Assembly: GCA_004802705.1 (NCBI GenBank)
Contig: SGPL01000016.1
Coordinates: forward strand, 62,001 to 126,000
Origin: Bondarzewia mesenterica
Lineage: Eukaryota; Basidiomycota; Agaricomycetes; Russulales; Bondarzewiaceae
Length of the DNA: 64,000 bases
Direction: 5' to 3'
Shown here: one piece after another, positions 33,035-45,500 of the stretch
Layout: the number at the start of each line of letters is the position of its first letter
Position numbering within the stretch: the first letter of the stretch is position 1
The notes under the pieces: generated by a model
What the model saw: the letters and a program-made list of their open reading frames with translations, nothing else
What the model was told of the DNA's origin: nothing
Database searches by the model: none
Made by a program: the position numbers and the translations under genes

Positions 33035-35828
33035 ATGCCGCGTCCTGACACCGCTTCTGACAGTGTTTCTTATGATCCTCTGCCCAACCCTGCAGCAGGC
33101 ACTCACCAGGACTTCCCCTACAACAATCCTAGTGAGGAGGACATGGTCTCCACTCCGCAGCTCGGTCAATTCGACTTCGACGTCCCTCAAGGGGCTGCTC
33201 GCCCTCGCTTTATGGGTGCGGCTTTGGGACATGAGGGTCCGAGAGAGTCCATAGGTTCCTTCGACTCTCGACCTCAGTCCGAGGTTGGGTCGTCCGTATA
33301 CGCCCTCAATCCGGAATCTTTGTCCGCCAGGGATTCCCCTCGCCCTGGATATACTGAACCGTTTGCGGGGAGGTATCGTGACGATCCCAACACTCCAGAC
33401 ACGTACGAGGAGACTGGTGTGCCCATGTCGAGCGTTAGTGGAGACGGCCGATACCTCGCTGAGAAGCGGGCTGTTTATGCCGCGCCCCGGGTCAAGTCAA
33501 GACGCAACCTCATCATCCTCGCCGTTCTGGGTGGACTCATCGTCATCATCATAGCTGTCGTTGTTCCCATCTACTTCGCCGTCATCAAGCCTCGCTCGGA
33601 CGCCGCCCAGAACGATTCCGCTGCGGTAACCTCTAAAAGTGCCTCTGCCTCCGCTTCCGCTTCCTCATCAGCCTCACCCGCCAGCCGGGCAGCAATCACA
33701 GGTGGCGATGGCAGCAAGGTAACGATGAAGGACGGTTCCACATTTACTTACCAGAATAGTTTTGGCGGATACTGGTATGACGATCCTAATGACCCATTCA
33801 ATAACGGCGCTCAAGCACAATCATGGACTCCGGCCTTGAACGAGACTTTCAAATGGGGTGTTGATCGTATTCGAGGGTCAGTGCGATGCCTCCACATCCC
33901 ATTTGTGCTTCTCTCATACGCTGCGTCTCATGAAAAGGGTCAACCTTGGCGGCTGGTTAAATACGGAACCCGTAAGCATAACTCTCTTGAATTTTTTTCG
34001 TTCACATCATTGATGATCTTGACAGTTCATGTTAGTCGGAGTATATGCCCTGCTCTAGAGTCGCTTTTGAGGCTGACTTTGACACAGCGTTCCCGCTCTT
34101 TATCAGAAGTACTTGAATTCCACTCCTATCACGATCGACGAGTGGACTCTCAGCATCAATATGGCTGCTGACACCGCTAGCGGTGGGCTCAGTCAGCTGG
34201 AAGACCACTATAATACTTTCATTGTGCGAGGCTTACAGTAATCCACCGCGGAGATAAAGTTGACCAAGTTTTCTTTTAGACGGAAGAAGACTTCGCTCAA
34301 ATCGCTGGTGCCGGTTTGAACTTTGTCCGCATTCCCCTTCCTTACTGGGCGATAGAAGTTCGCGACGGAGAACCCTTCTTGCCTAAGACGGCCTGGACGT
34401 GAGTGAATCTTTGCGTTGCCATGTCCTGTTACTAACTTTGTCGCAGATATTTCCTCAAAGCCATCAAGTGGGCGCGGAAATACGGTATCAGAATCAACCT
34501 GGACTTTCACGCGCTACCAGGAAGCCAGAATGGATGGAATCACTCAGGGAGACTTGGAACTATCAATGTGCTAAATGGGACCATGGGTTATGCTAACGCT
34601 CAGCGATCTCTCGATTATATCCGAATTCTTGCCGAGTTCATCTCACAACCAGAGTACAAGGACGTTGTCGTCATGTTTGGTATCACGAACGAGCCATCAG
34701 GAAAGGACATGGGTGTGGATAACTTGTCGCGATAGTATGTATCTTCTCTCTGTTCTCCGCCCTGTCAATGAAGCTCAACTTTCTCAGCTATCTGCAAGCG
34801 TATGACCTCGTTCGATTGGCAAGTGGTACTGGCCAGGGCAATGGGCCCTTTGTCTCCTATCATGACGCTTTTTTTTGGGCTCACCCAATGGGCGGGATTC
34901 CTCGATGGTGCAGACCGGATTGCGCTAGACTACCATCCATATCTCTGTTTCCAAGCACAGACGAGCGCACCTATGTCCCAGCAGACCACCAGCCCTTGTG
35001 ACGCGTGGGGTTCATCTATGAATACTTCAATGGCAGCTTTCGGGTTGACCGCAGCTGGAGAGTTCAGCAACGCCGTTACTGACTGCGGGCTCTACGTCAA
35101 CGGTGTCAATCTGGGTACTCGGTACGAGGGGACATATCCTGGCAACTGGCCTGCCGTTGGAAGTTGTGCTCCTTGGACGGAATGGGAGAGTTGGAACAAA
35201 ACCATGAAAGCCAACATAAAGAGTTTCGCCCTTTCTAGCATGGATGCACTTCAGGTTTGTCATGTCTTGACTGGAGATTTTCTAATATAAATTTATCATG
35301 AACCATCTTTAGAATTGGTTCTTCTGGACATGGAAAATCGGCAATTCCACAAGTGGACGTGTTGAGGCCCCTGCTTGGTCTTATCAGCTCGGCCTCCAGA
35401 ACGGATGGATGCCTACCGACCCTCGCGAAGCTAACGGCGTTTGCGGTAATGTCAATCCTTGGACGGGTTCTCTCACGGCCGCCCAGACTGGTGGTTCAGG
35501 TGCTGGCATTGCTGCGTCCATCACCTCACAATATTCATGGCCTCCAACTACCGTAAACAATGCCAATACCGGCTATCCGTCATACACGCCCACAGGCACT
35601 ATTCCCACCCTCGCTGGTCCAACGTTTACGTCTGCATCGTCCAGTATCAACGCCGGGAGCGGATGGGCGAACCCATCTGATACTGCGGGATTGATGGTTC
35701 CCATCTCTGGCTGCCAGTACTTGAGTCCATGGCTCGAGTCCTCGGTCGCCGATCCGCCTGTGTGCACGCCAGCGTCGAAGCGATCATTGCAAGACATGTC
35801 AGCACCCAAAATCACGGCCGCCTCGTAG
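33035..35828 (+). CDS. Membrane-anchored exo-beta-1,3-glucanase (GH5_9), one apparent frameshift
   Basis: Type II membrane glycoside hydrolase acting on cell-wall beta-1,3-glucan. N-terminal cytosolic tail, then a span LIILAVLGGLIVIIIAVVVP, a Ser/Ala-rich stalk, and a GH5 family 9 domain. Visible motifs: VNLGGWLNTEPFIVPALYQK, LNFVRIPLPYWAIE, GIRINLDFHALPGSQNG, the acid/base Glu in FGITNEPSG and the nucleophile Glu in AAGEFSNAVTDC. The EPFIVP motif needs a 5-nt internal exon (34026-34030). At the T8 run 34869-34876 the frame breaks; one T fewer restores YHDAFFGLTQWAGFLDGADR. The C-terminus after WKIG is a disordered Ser/Thr tail ending at 35828. Expression cannot be judged from sequence. Confidence 0.88.
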
Positions 35829-37191
35829 TATATCCAGTTCCACGACGACTCTTCCTACTCCCTCATGCAACGGACCCTTCGTATACTTGACATTCGACTG
35901 GGCTTGTTTATCGGCATTTTGGTACTTGTATTCTTCCTTTATACTTCTTTTCCTTTTGGTTTGCGAGACTCGTTTTCAATTCTGCCATCACGGACTTCTT
36001 GCAATCCCAATCGGACTTACAACTACTACTATTACCCGTACATTACATGCCCCGTCGCTCACCGCATCACTCATTACACCTCGGGACGCACAGACCCATT
36101 GTCACTTCTGGTACCCTTTTAGAAGGCAATCGTTCATTTAGACCGTTAGCATTGCGGTAGTTGTCTCTATATATGCACTTGCTGTCGATTCTTGGCCTGA
36201 TAGCGATTCTTATATCAAGGTCAAACTGAATATGGTACGGCACGGGCTGCATGGCATCTTCAACAAGTAATCGTACATGCACGGAACTGTAATAACAAAC
36301 CCACTGTTTCAGTTTGAAATCGGTTTTCGGTCGAGACAACCTTAACTAGGTACAAGCCTACCGCTGGCGACGTTGAGGCCAATACGTCCAAATATTGTCC
36401 CAATGGTTGGACGCACGGGGTACGCGTTCCCAAGGGTGGGAGCAGAATACTCACGGTTGGTGCTTATAGTATTTTGGATGTACATGCTGTATTGTCTAAC
36501 ACTGCTAACTCGTCCACCATCAGCTGGTGTCGGACCGCCGCTTTCATATGGTTAGACGCTATTCCATTTCGCATACAGCTCGATAATAGCGGCCGTAGCG
36601 TCGAAAAAGCGCTCGATCGAGCGCATCATAGGAGAGAAGCAAAAGCTGCACCTGGACCTGGCCCAGTCGTACATACTTGCTTATGGGGGTGCCCGCTTTA
36701 TCGGCGTTTCATGGCTTCCATATCGTGGATCACTATCGGGGGAAGAGGTTTTAGGCAATGGTGCAGAAGTATTAGGAGGCACTTATGGATGGACTTAGGA
36801 TGGACTGCCCATGGCGCTCGAGTGGATCCGAGCGGATCCGAGCGACTTACTGTCCACCTGGGCTATGAGAGGTGACCGACGGGTTCTAAGAGCAGTTAAC
36901 TGCGCAAGGAAGTGACATTGCAGCCGCGCTTATGATACTAGTTATATCAGAGGTGTGGATTTGTTGGGAGATACATGAATAGTAGATTTTTCAGTCTACC
37001 TGTTGCAGAATAAAATCAAAGTGTAGTTAGCCAGACTCTAGCACTCTCGACAACTCGAACGGAGAGAACGCACCATTGCACAACGTTCGTGACTGTCGCC
37101 ACGGTTCACATACCTAGTCTCCCACAGGCAGGTTGTAGATACTCTGCTTCAACCTGCGTGCCTCCGGACATCCGTATCTGACCACATACCA
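35829..37191. other. Intergenic region with a perfect 16-bp palindrome
   Basis: About 1.36 kb with no conserved gene on either strand. It contains the palindrome at 36609-36624 and, near 36.82 kb, two adjacent copies of a gatccgagcg unit. Otherwise nothing recognisable. Confidence 0.5.
36609..36624. repeat. Perfect 16-bp palindrome
   Basis: GCGCTCGATCGAGCGC reads the same on both strands. It is not followed by a T-run, so a terminator is not suggested. Confidence 0.7.
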
Positions 37192-37534
37192 TCAATGCTC
37201 GCCACTGGTAGTCGCATATCTGTCCTCCAAATCTTCCTGGCCCCCAAATCCACCCTCGAAATCGTGGTCCATCTCACTCTTCGCGGGTTTGCTCTCCTTC
37301 GATTGCGCATGCAGAGCAGCAAGCTGCTCCTGTTCCTGAGAGATGTTGAAATGAGATTTTGCGACCGATATTGATGCTTGTTCGTTACTCACCTTCTGGC
37401 GAGCGTACTGTGCTTCTTCTCCTTGTTCTTTCAATTTGAAAGCATTATCCTGCATCAAATCAGTGTTATCTTCGTATCTGACATATTGAAAGTGAGATAT
37501 TGACTTGAGATGTTGCACCAGCGTTAGTAGACAT
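37192..37534 (-). CDS. Small helical protein, possibly IF1 ATPase-inhibitor-like
   Basis: 76-aa protein from three exons (37534-37505, 37449-37393, 37335-37192), each an in-frame multiple of three. Sequence features: MSTNAGATSQ, then DNAFKLKEQGEEAQYARQKE and QEQLAALHAQ, then a charged Gly-containing tail ending TTSGEH. The pattern F-x-K/R-E-x4-E-x2-Y-x-RQ-x-E-x-EQL resembles the inhibitory helix of mitochondrial ATPase inhibitor IF1, but there is no clear presequence and the C-terminal coiled coil is missing. An upstream in-frame ATG (37696) would add 54 residues, but that region contains a CRE-like site and looks like promoter. Assignment is tentative. Confidence 0.5.
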
Positions 37535-37596
37535 GCTGACAAGCTTCAAGCAACTCGAAATTGGCGATTGGATGGAAATGAGAGGAGCGGAGTTTA

Positions 37597-37604
37597 TGAC
37601 GTCA
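37597..37604. promoter_or_regulatory. CRE-type TGACGTCA site
   Basis: Perfect palindromic ATF/CREB-type site 63-70 bp upstream of the ATG at 37534, a typical fungal promoter distance. It argues against the longer N-terminus for this gene. Confidence 0.4.
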
Positions 37605-37786
37605 CTCCAATTTAGAGGCTTTCGCAGGAACTGCAGTCGTAAGGCCTGCACCGTAGTCGGCGCTGGATGTTTGGACCGACGAAGGTCATCGAACATACAA
37701 AACGATGTGCATTGGACACGTTGAACCTAGGATCGGACTACATGTAATACGAAAGAAAAGAGTAACAGAAGTGACGGTAGGCATAA

Positions 37787-40700
37787 TCAAGCTTGGGGAG
37801 GATATTGTCCGTTCTGCGTTCCTGCCTGATGCATGGCTTGCATACTTGCCTGCCGTTGCTGTTGCTATATCCAGAGCCAAAGTCAAGTCAAAAAACACCA
37901 GAAGGACGAGAAGAGGCGAGAGATTTACCATGAGGCTTTGAAGACGCAATGCTTGCTCCATCTGCTCCTGAGTAAATTGCGCTCCATGGACGTTAGCCAT
38001 GGGGAAATACTGTGCCATGTTCGCGGCTGGCCGGGCGACAGATTGCTGTCCCATATTTGGAGAGGCCTGCTGCATACCTAGGTGTTGTTGGGCAGAGGGC
38101 GGTCGGGGAGGGTTTGGTGTGGCCGAGGAGCGGGGCGGAGACGATTGCGGCGGCACTGCGGGAGACGACGTTGCCGCACGAGAAGCGTAAGGAGGGGTGA
38201 TATGAGAAGCGCTCATGGCCCCAGCGGCTAGGTTTGCGCTTGCCGCAGCAGCTAGAGCCCTCTGTTGCGCAACTAGCATCTGTTGGGGAGAAATGCGTGC
38301 GTTTGTTCCAGCCGGCAGCTGTGCAGGCATACGCTGTTGCTGCGAAATGTTGACTTGGCTACGAATTTGCGGAACCTGATGCTGCATGGCAGTTGCCGCC
38401 CTTGCAGCTCCGTTCGGCACCTGTTGTGGGACTTGCTGTTGTGCCTGCTGAACACGGATCAGCATGATTGGCGAGTGCATTAGTGACACCTATATACCTG
38501 GTTCTGGCTTGCCATTCGTTGAGCGTGGAGGACTGCTTGCTGTCTCATAGCTTCTTCTTGCTGTTTTCTTCTGGCCAATTCTTGACTCTCCTTTTCTGCT
38601 TTCATCCTGCTAAGCTCGGCGGGGCTGAGTTTGGGCATCTTGTTGTACTGGCCATGCGTGTCATGAACAACCGGGGGTTTCCGGGAGTTCCCTGAGCGAT
38701 TTCAGAGATATTCGCATAAGTTTCGTTGGTGAAAGAAAGAAAGAAACCAGGTCACTCGCCGTTGTTTTTGATATTATTGGACTCTTTCTTTTTCATGAGC
38801 TTCCGGATTGTGTCATACATGAGAGCATGCCTGCGGCGTTTCTTCGCTTCGTTACTCGGCGCGGGCGCTGACGCTGCATTTGCAGCCGCTGTGGTGACAC
38901 TCGCCAATCGCTTCCTCGTCGTCATCTGTGGTTGTGGACGGGCGGGCGTTGCCGACGAAGAGGCTTCTAGTGCACTGGGCTCCCTATCAACACGATCGCC
39001 TCCTGACCAGCGCACCTTGTACCGTTCTCTGCATTCCCAATCCCGCCTTTTCTCGGTCGGGATTGCACCTCGAATAGTGTTAAATGAATCAGCTATGAGT
39101 CCCCAGTTCTTAGGGTACTTCTCGGCCAAGCGCTTTAGAAGAAGGTCATCTTGCGTGGACCAGAATAAGTCAGCCACTCTCTCTGTCGCATTGCGAGGCG
39201 CGCCTGGGATAGGGTGATCATCGTTCGATTGAGGTTTATTACCCTCGAACAGAGCTGCAATGAGTTTCAATCAAGGAAAATAATCACAAAAGGGAGACAC
39301 GTACAGCACGTAGTATGCTCTGTCATACATTGCTGAGAACCTTCTAAGTCGGGCACAACAGGGCTATCATCAAACGTGGTCCAATGACCGTCTTTCCAAT
39401 GTTTCGATGGTTGGAGTGGCCCCAGAAGCGTCGGTTTCACCCTCATGAATCTGGCGACAGGTGCCAGCTTTGAATACGTCGTCTCTTCGGCTCTCTTATA
39501 AGGGTCGTCTCGATCTTTCTTTTCGCCCTTCTTTCTACCTTCAGTAAGTGAGCCAGCTGCAGCTGCAGCTGGCGCAACATCCAAGATACCGAAGGTTTGA
39601 AGATCAGGAAAAACTTCTGATAGATCAGCTGGAGGAAGGAGTTCGTCCGTCATTGGGGCAGTAGAGTTGTCAAGGGGTTTCTTCACTAGCCAGAAATCAT
39701 CCAGATTGAGAAAAAGCCTATGCTCGTCCGAGTAAGCAATTTGACTGCGGAAAGGTGCATACAGGCCCGACTTCGAGTGGGGCTTGGTGGACGAGGTGGA
39801 GGGTTGAACAGCAGTGGTGGATGGCTGAGGCTGCAGACCACGGGTAAGCACTGGGTCATCGGAGGAAGATTTAAGGCCAGGGAACACGGGCTCCAGCACC
39901 TGCGTCNTTGCCTGGGTCATTAAAGAATCGACTTGCTGAGAATCCACATCCATAGCTGAGTCGTTGTCACCGCCGCATAATGCGGACAGGTCCTCTAGTT
40001 CTTCCTGCTTTGGTTCGATTTTGATCTGCTGTAATGTGTCCTCCGGCTGCACGCCTTTTCCTTGGGTATCCGCATGTCCTATGTTGTCAATGGCTTCATT
40101 GACCATGGCCGCGATTTCCAATGCATCGACAACATCCTGCTTATCTTGGTCTTGATCGTCGTCGCTGTCATCAGAGGCATAGCCACCAGTCAACATGCCA
40201 CTTTGATCTAGTTGGCTATCATCAACATCCATTTGCTGCCCTTCCGCNTCACGGTCATCGTAGAGTTCCGGAGCGATCTCTTGAGGCTTCGTCCATTCGA
40301 CAATGATACCCAGTCTCCTCCGTTCATCTCTGCCACCGGCTTGATGCCACTCCAGCACAGATGTTGATAGCTCAAAGGCAAGAGCGATCTTCCACCGGCG
40401 TTCCTCCCGAAAGTCAATACGCATCCATTTCTACGACAGTGTAGTCAGCACGATTAAATCATAAGCAATGTGGAGCGAACCATCTCGTCTAAAAGGTAAT
40501 CCCAATGTGTCTTTGTNAGACCCCCAACGCCGCGTTGCTTCTTTGGCTGCCTGTAGCTCCACTTCCCGGCATCTTTCAACATCTCAACTCGCTCTAAAGC
40601 TCTAATATACCTCAGCTCGGCAAATGCGATCTAAGAATATGTCAAATCTTCGCGGATCAATAGCAGGCATACGTGAACTACTTACTCCCCACTCACGTGT

Positions 40701-42145
40701 GCTCAAGCATTTTGTGGCTCGAGAAACTCTTTTCCAAAGAGGATTGGCACGCATGGTGGCACCCCACCGATTAATTCCCATCGGGACCCAATCATCCTTG
40801 TTGTCCTTCCGAGCATCACCCTTCTCAGATCCCCTTTCAGCCCGTTCACGATCCCTTTCACGCTTCCTCTGTTGCTTGCTCAGCTTCCCCTTGCGCTGGA
40901 ACTCTGCGGGAAGAGACTTGAGTGGAGGAAGAGTGTANCGNCGATTGAAAGGAAAGTCGTTGNGATAGGACGATCCTAGATGGGTAGAAGGAGGCTCTTC
41001 CATATCCTGGTCGCCTGGAGTAAAGTCGAAATTAAGAGGTTCATGTATAGGAGAAAGATGCGACGATATGGTGACTGTGGCCAAGTGCGAATGAACTGTG
41101 GCACTGAGCTCCGCAGAAAGCAAGGGCAAGGAACCTGCAGCATCGGGCTCGGGAGGAGGTGTCTGTTTTATCAAGTCCATGATTTCATCTGCAGGAGAAA
41201 GCTCCTTCTCTTCCGCTGTCTGCTGAATCTCGAACCAGTTGACAACATGAGCAGGCGAGGNGGATACGTGCATCGCAGAAGCAGCACGAGAGGACTGACG
41301 AGAATAAGATGGAACACTAAGGTCATGTAAGACGTCAGAACAAGCNACAGACGGTGATCGAGATGACTGCTCTCCCGCAACTTCGATGCCACCGTCATAC
41401 CTATCAGACTCCTCAGCGATGTGTTCGACCTGCAGAGGCTCAGAGGGGTGTGGGATCGATGCTTCTACGACGTCTACANGCGTCGATACATGATCGGCGT
41501 GTTTTGGAGAGAGTAAGGAAGGAATAGGTGCAGAAGGAGTATCTCCAGTGATGCCCATTACAGAATCCGCTATCGTCACGGGATANTCCAGATCCAGCAT
41601 ACTCTCGTCCTGGTCCACAGAATCTTGGACAACGTGAGGTTCGGTAGAGATATGAGAAGATGCTAGAGGCTCAAAGATAGGTGAATCACGTTTCGCCACA
41701 GAGGGCATTACACTTTCCTCTGGAANGAGTGTCGTCTCCTCATGGGTTCGTTCCTTTGNAACGGGGGATGACGATGTAGAGGAAGGTGCGGCNAGTTCAC
41801 NGTCTGTCAGAGTTAGGATACTTCCGGTGTCAGGACTANAGAGAATATGAGCAAACAATGTGATAAAGGAACGAAGCATACGCACTGCTTCTCCAAGTCA
41901 AATCTCTCTAGAAAGTCTGNGACGCTCGTATCGCTGTCATCGTCGATAGAAAGGACGGAGCCGATATTATTTCGCTGTCGCAGCATATGATGCATTTCAC
42001 GCAGTAAAGCATTTCTGCGCTGGGATATTTCCCTGTGCANGTCGGATATGTCAGACACGCTCGGTATTCTTAGTTGCTGGCTATCCACGTACTGGAGCTG
42101 CGCTACACGCTCTTCCATCAGTGCATCGACCAACTGATTGGACAT
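37787..42145 (-). CDS. VID21: NuA4 scaffold subunit VID21/EAF1 (HSA and SANT domains)
   Basis: Platform subunit of the NuA4 histone H4/H2A acetyltransferase. N-terminal helices (LVDALMEERVAQLQYVD, REISQRRNALLREMHHMLRQ) resemble the start of fungal Vid21. A long disordered stretch follows, then the HSA domain: a helix around ERVEMLKDAGKW and KTHWDYLLDEM, then KWMRIDFREERRWKIALAFE. The SANT/Myb domain reads FWSTQDDLLLKRLAEKYPKNWGLIADSFN and ECRERYKVRW. The C-terminus is Gln/Pro/Ala-rich (VQQAQQQVPQQVPN, ISPQQMLVAQQRALAAAASA) and ends GQYPPQA at 37787. The ATG at 42145 is chosen because conservation starts there. Many single N bases lie in this gene (39.9-42.2 kb), so several residues are unresolved. 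Confidence 0.85.
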
Positions 42146-42530
42146 CAACCTTGACAAAGTCCTCCTCAGGAGANGAGACAAGTTCCTGCTACCGACGGTG
42201 CTATGTTTGATCGTAAGTATTTCCCGACAAACAAGATCTCGGTCAAGATGAGACTGCAAATGTCCAGTACAGTGAGAAAAACCATCCTTAAAAGGATACG
42301 ACACAGATAAATCTACCAACAATCGTCCGGGGTAGTATTTGCGTGGTGCAGAGACAGGTATTTTTTGGCCAGCGAGGGGTTGAACGTGGAGAGTGAAAGT
42401 AACGGCGAGATGATTGCCATATATAGCTGTGTATAGTGGCTGAGACTTTCTGTCTTGCAACTTGTCTTCGAACTCGAGGCGCGATAGGCCTTACCAAGCC
42501 TTACCAGCAACTCTGCTTGCTACCACTACA
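42146..42530. other. Divergent intergenic region VID21/SPT6
   Basis: 385 bp between two divergent chromatin genes. An upstream minus-strand frame could extend VID21 through part of it, but the residues there look non-coding. No regulatory box identified. Confidence 0.45.
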
Positions 42531-45500
42531 ATGTCATCTCCGCACGAGGTACAAGAAAGTCAAGAACANTTCCAGCAGGAAGACGATCCTATGCAGGTTG
42601 ATGACCGCCAGGAAAAGCCTGAACAACCTCCTTCGGATGATAGTTCAGAGGAACCTGAGGAGGATGCAGAAGAAGAGCGAAGAGTGAGGGAGGGCTTCAT
42701 TGTTGATGAGGAGGAGGAGGAAGATGGTATTGACAGTGAGGAAGAGCGTCGTCGGAGGCGGAAAAGGCGCAAGAGGCGTCATCGGCGAGGTGCGTTGTGC
42801 TTTTTGCTCATGTTCTAGCCTCCTCTGACATCAAATTTACCATCTCATAGACAGNGATGAGGATGAGGTGTTAGAAGAGGACGATCTTGAGCTCCTTGAG
42901 GAGAATACTGGTGAAACCTTTTCCCGTAACAAGAACAAATTGACTCGTTTAAGGAGAGGTAGAGATTCCGCTTCGCCACCGGTAGCCTCATCTTCCAAAC
43001 GAAAGGCCGTCGTTGAATCATCGGATGAGGATTTGGATGACTTGTCCCTGCCCCAAGTCCAGGACATCCATCGCATTTGGGATGACGAACGAGCAGCCGG
43101 AGGTCGCGACGAGGAGGAAGACTTGGACGACATGGAAAACTTCATTGACTATGACGACGAAGAAGAGGCTGCCGGGGGGATGGATGAGGAGGAGCGTGAG
43201 GAGCGTAGAAGGGAGCGCCGGANGTTGGAGAAAGAACGTAGAAAAGCTCTAGGTTCAAGACCTGAACTTACGGGCATTGACGCCAAGTAAGTAGTATTTT
43301 TGACATGCTTAGTGGCCTTCTTGACATCGTTATAGCGCTTGGGATGAAATCCATGAAGTCTTTGGTGATGGCCACGATTATGATTGGGCTTTGGTTGATG
43401 ANGAGGACGAGTACCGTGACGACCAAGTCAAACCCGAGATGAGCTACCAAGATGTGCGTCTATTTTAGAGCTTGTGCAGATCTATCCTTCTCATGAAATG
43501 CTCTAGGTATTCGAGCCGTCAGAAATCCGAGCCCGCCTTCTCACCGAAGATGACGATCTCATACGCGCTCAAGACATACCTGAACGCATGCAACTTGCGA
43601 CATCGTCCTTGTCTCAATCGTCAACGCTGTCGATGCACAAACCGCTGACGGAAGACGACCTCGAGGAGGCGTCAACTTGGGTTCTCACTCGTCTTTCATC
43701 TCAGAAAGAACGAGACTGGTTCCGTCCCGATGGTCAATACTTCCACCTCCTAGAGGAACTTGTCTCCGCCATCACGTACTCTCTGCGTTATCTCTTCGTC
43801 CAGGAGTTTGAAGTGCCATATATTTGGACACACAAACGCGATTATATCACGTATTTTAACGCCAGCGACATCCGGACACGCATTGACTTGCTCAGTCTCG
43901 ACGAGCTTTGGCGTGTCTACGCTCTTGGCCAGAAGTACAGGTCCCTGATCGAACGGAGGAAGACTTTGGAATCACTGTATGCTCGACTGGCTGTCACCGA
44001 CGAGTATTACGAGAACGAGGTCCGGCGGAGGATCGACAGCGTAGAGGTTATCAATGATACCACGGAGTGGCTGGGGATGAAATACAACGACAAAAAGAAG
44101 GACAGCACCTTCGAGTTGCACTTCCACGACGATGAAGAACAGGTTGACACCAAGAAGTGGAAGATGCCTAGTCGGATATCGGCTTACGAAATCGCAAAAA
44201 AGAGCATAGTGTACAAGCTAGCTCAGGTAAGTTTGGATTGGCAATGTGAGATACGTCTCGTTGACAAGGATGGTTCACTAGGGCTTCGGCATCAAACCCC
44301 ATGAGATTGTCATGAACTTCATCTCTTCTGAAACCGCACATTTTGTCGATGACCAAGATCTTAATCCAGAAGCATATGCTGAGCAGTTTGTAGACCCTGA
44401 CCCTTCAAAGGCTCAACCTGCCACGGAGATACTTCGGCGTGCTCGCATGATCATTGCCACGGAACTGGGCAAGGATCCTCTTCTACGACAAGAAATTCGG
44501 AAGAGATTCAAGACGGATGCCAGAATTTCCGTGCTCCCCACCGAACGAGGCATTAATAAGATTGATGAGCATCATCCGTATTTTGTATGTTTCTGTAGCA
44601 TGCTTTTCAACTGCAACAATCCTGATTACTGTCACTAGGCTTTCAAATATCTCTATCAGAAGCCCGTCGTGGATATGTTCGAATCTTCACAATTCCTCTA
44701 CATTCTTGCAGCAGAGGCAGAGCATCTTGTGACTGTTGATGTCTACCTCCCTGACGAGTCTAAAGCCTTTTTCGCACGGCGCCTTGAAGAGGCTTTTGCT
44801 TCTGATAGCTACAGTGACACAGCAAAAGCGTGGAATGCTGAGCGTATGCGCATTGTATCAGAAGCTCTCGACTCTCATCTGATACCCGCGGGGGCCAAGT
44901 GGACGCGGGAATGGCTGAGGGATGAGGTTGAGGATCTCATGTCATGGAGATGCGCGGAGACATTACGCGAGGCAAGTACACATGATATAACTGATCTGGA
45001 CGTGCACCTTACATCCTACATAGCGCATTGACTTGGCACCATTCCAAACGGATGATCTGGAACCAGGCGAGACACCTTCGGTGCTTGCGATGTCTTGGGG
45101 CAAAGGCGATCCTCACAAGGACGCTATTACCATCGTTGTCCTAGACGAAGCCGGCCGACTTCGCGAGCACACCAAGGTTGACAACCTTACCGACCCCGAG
45201 TACCGAGAAGAATTCATCGACATGCTCAGACGTCGTCGACCGGATGTGATCGCGATCGGCGGTTTCTCTATGGCTACGACCAAGTTGTCTTTACGCGTAA
45301 AGGAGATTATATACCCTAACATGGACAGCGACTTAGTTGTTGAGGGGGTGGACGGAGAATTCTCCAGGATATCTGTCTCTTACGTTCTGGACGATATCGC
45401 ACGGCTTTATCAGCACAGCCATCGCGCAGCCGGGGAGTTCACCGCACTTACTCCCATCGCCAAGTACTGCGTAGGCCTGGCGCGCTATATCCAGAGTCCG

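Noticed and set aside
34869..34876. Glucanase as a pseudogene
   Set aside because: All splice sites, catalytic residues and the rest of the frame are intact; a single homopolymer base explains the break.
36490..36880. Open frames in the gene-free stretch before the IF1-like gene
   Set aside because: Codon content, lack of splice pattern and no family resemblance; treated as chance ORFs.
37535..37696. Longer N-terminus (54 residues) for the IF1-like protein, which could have been a mitochondrial presequence
   Set aside because: The segment contains a perfect TGACGTCA at a promoter-like distance and its residues do not look like a clean presequence. I kept the start at 37534.
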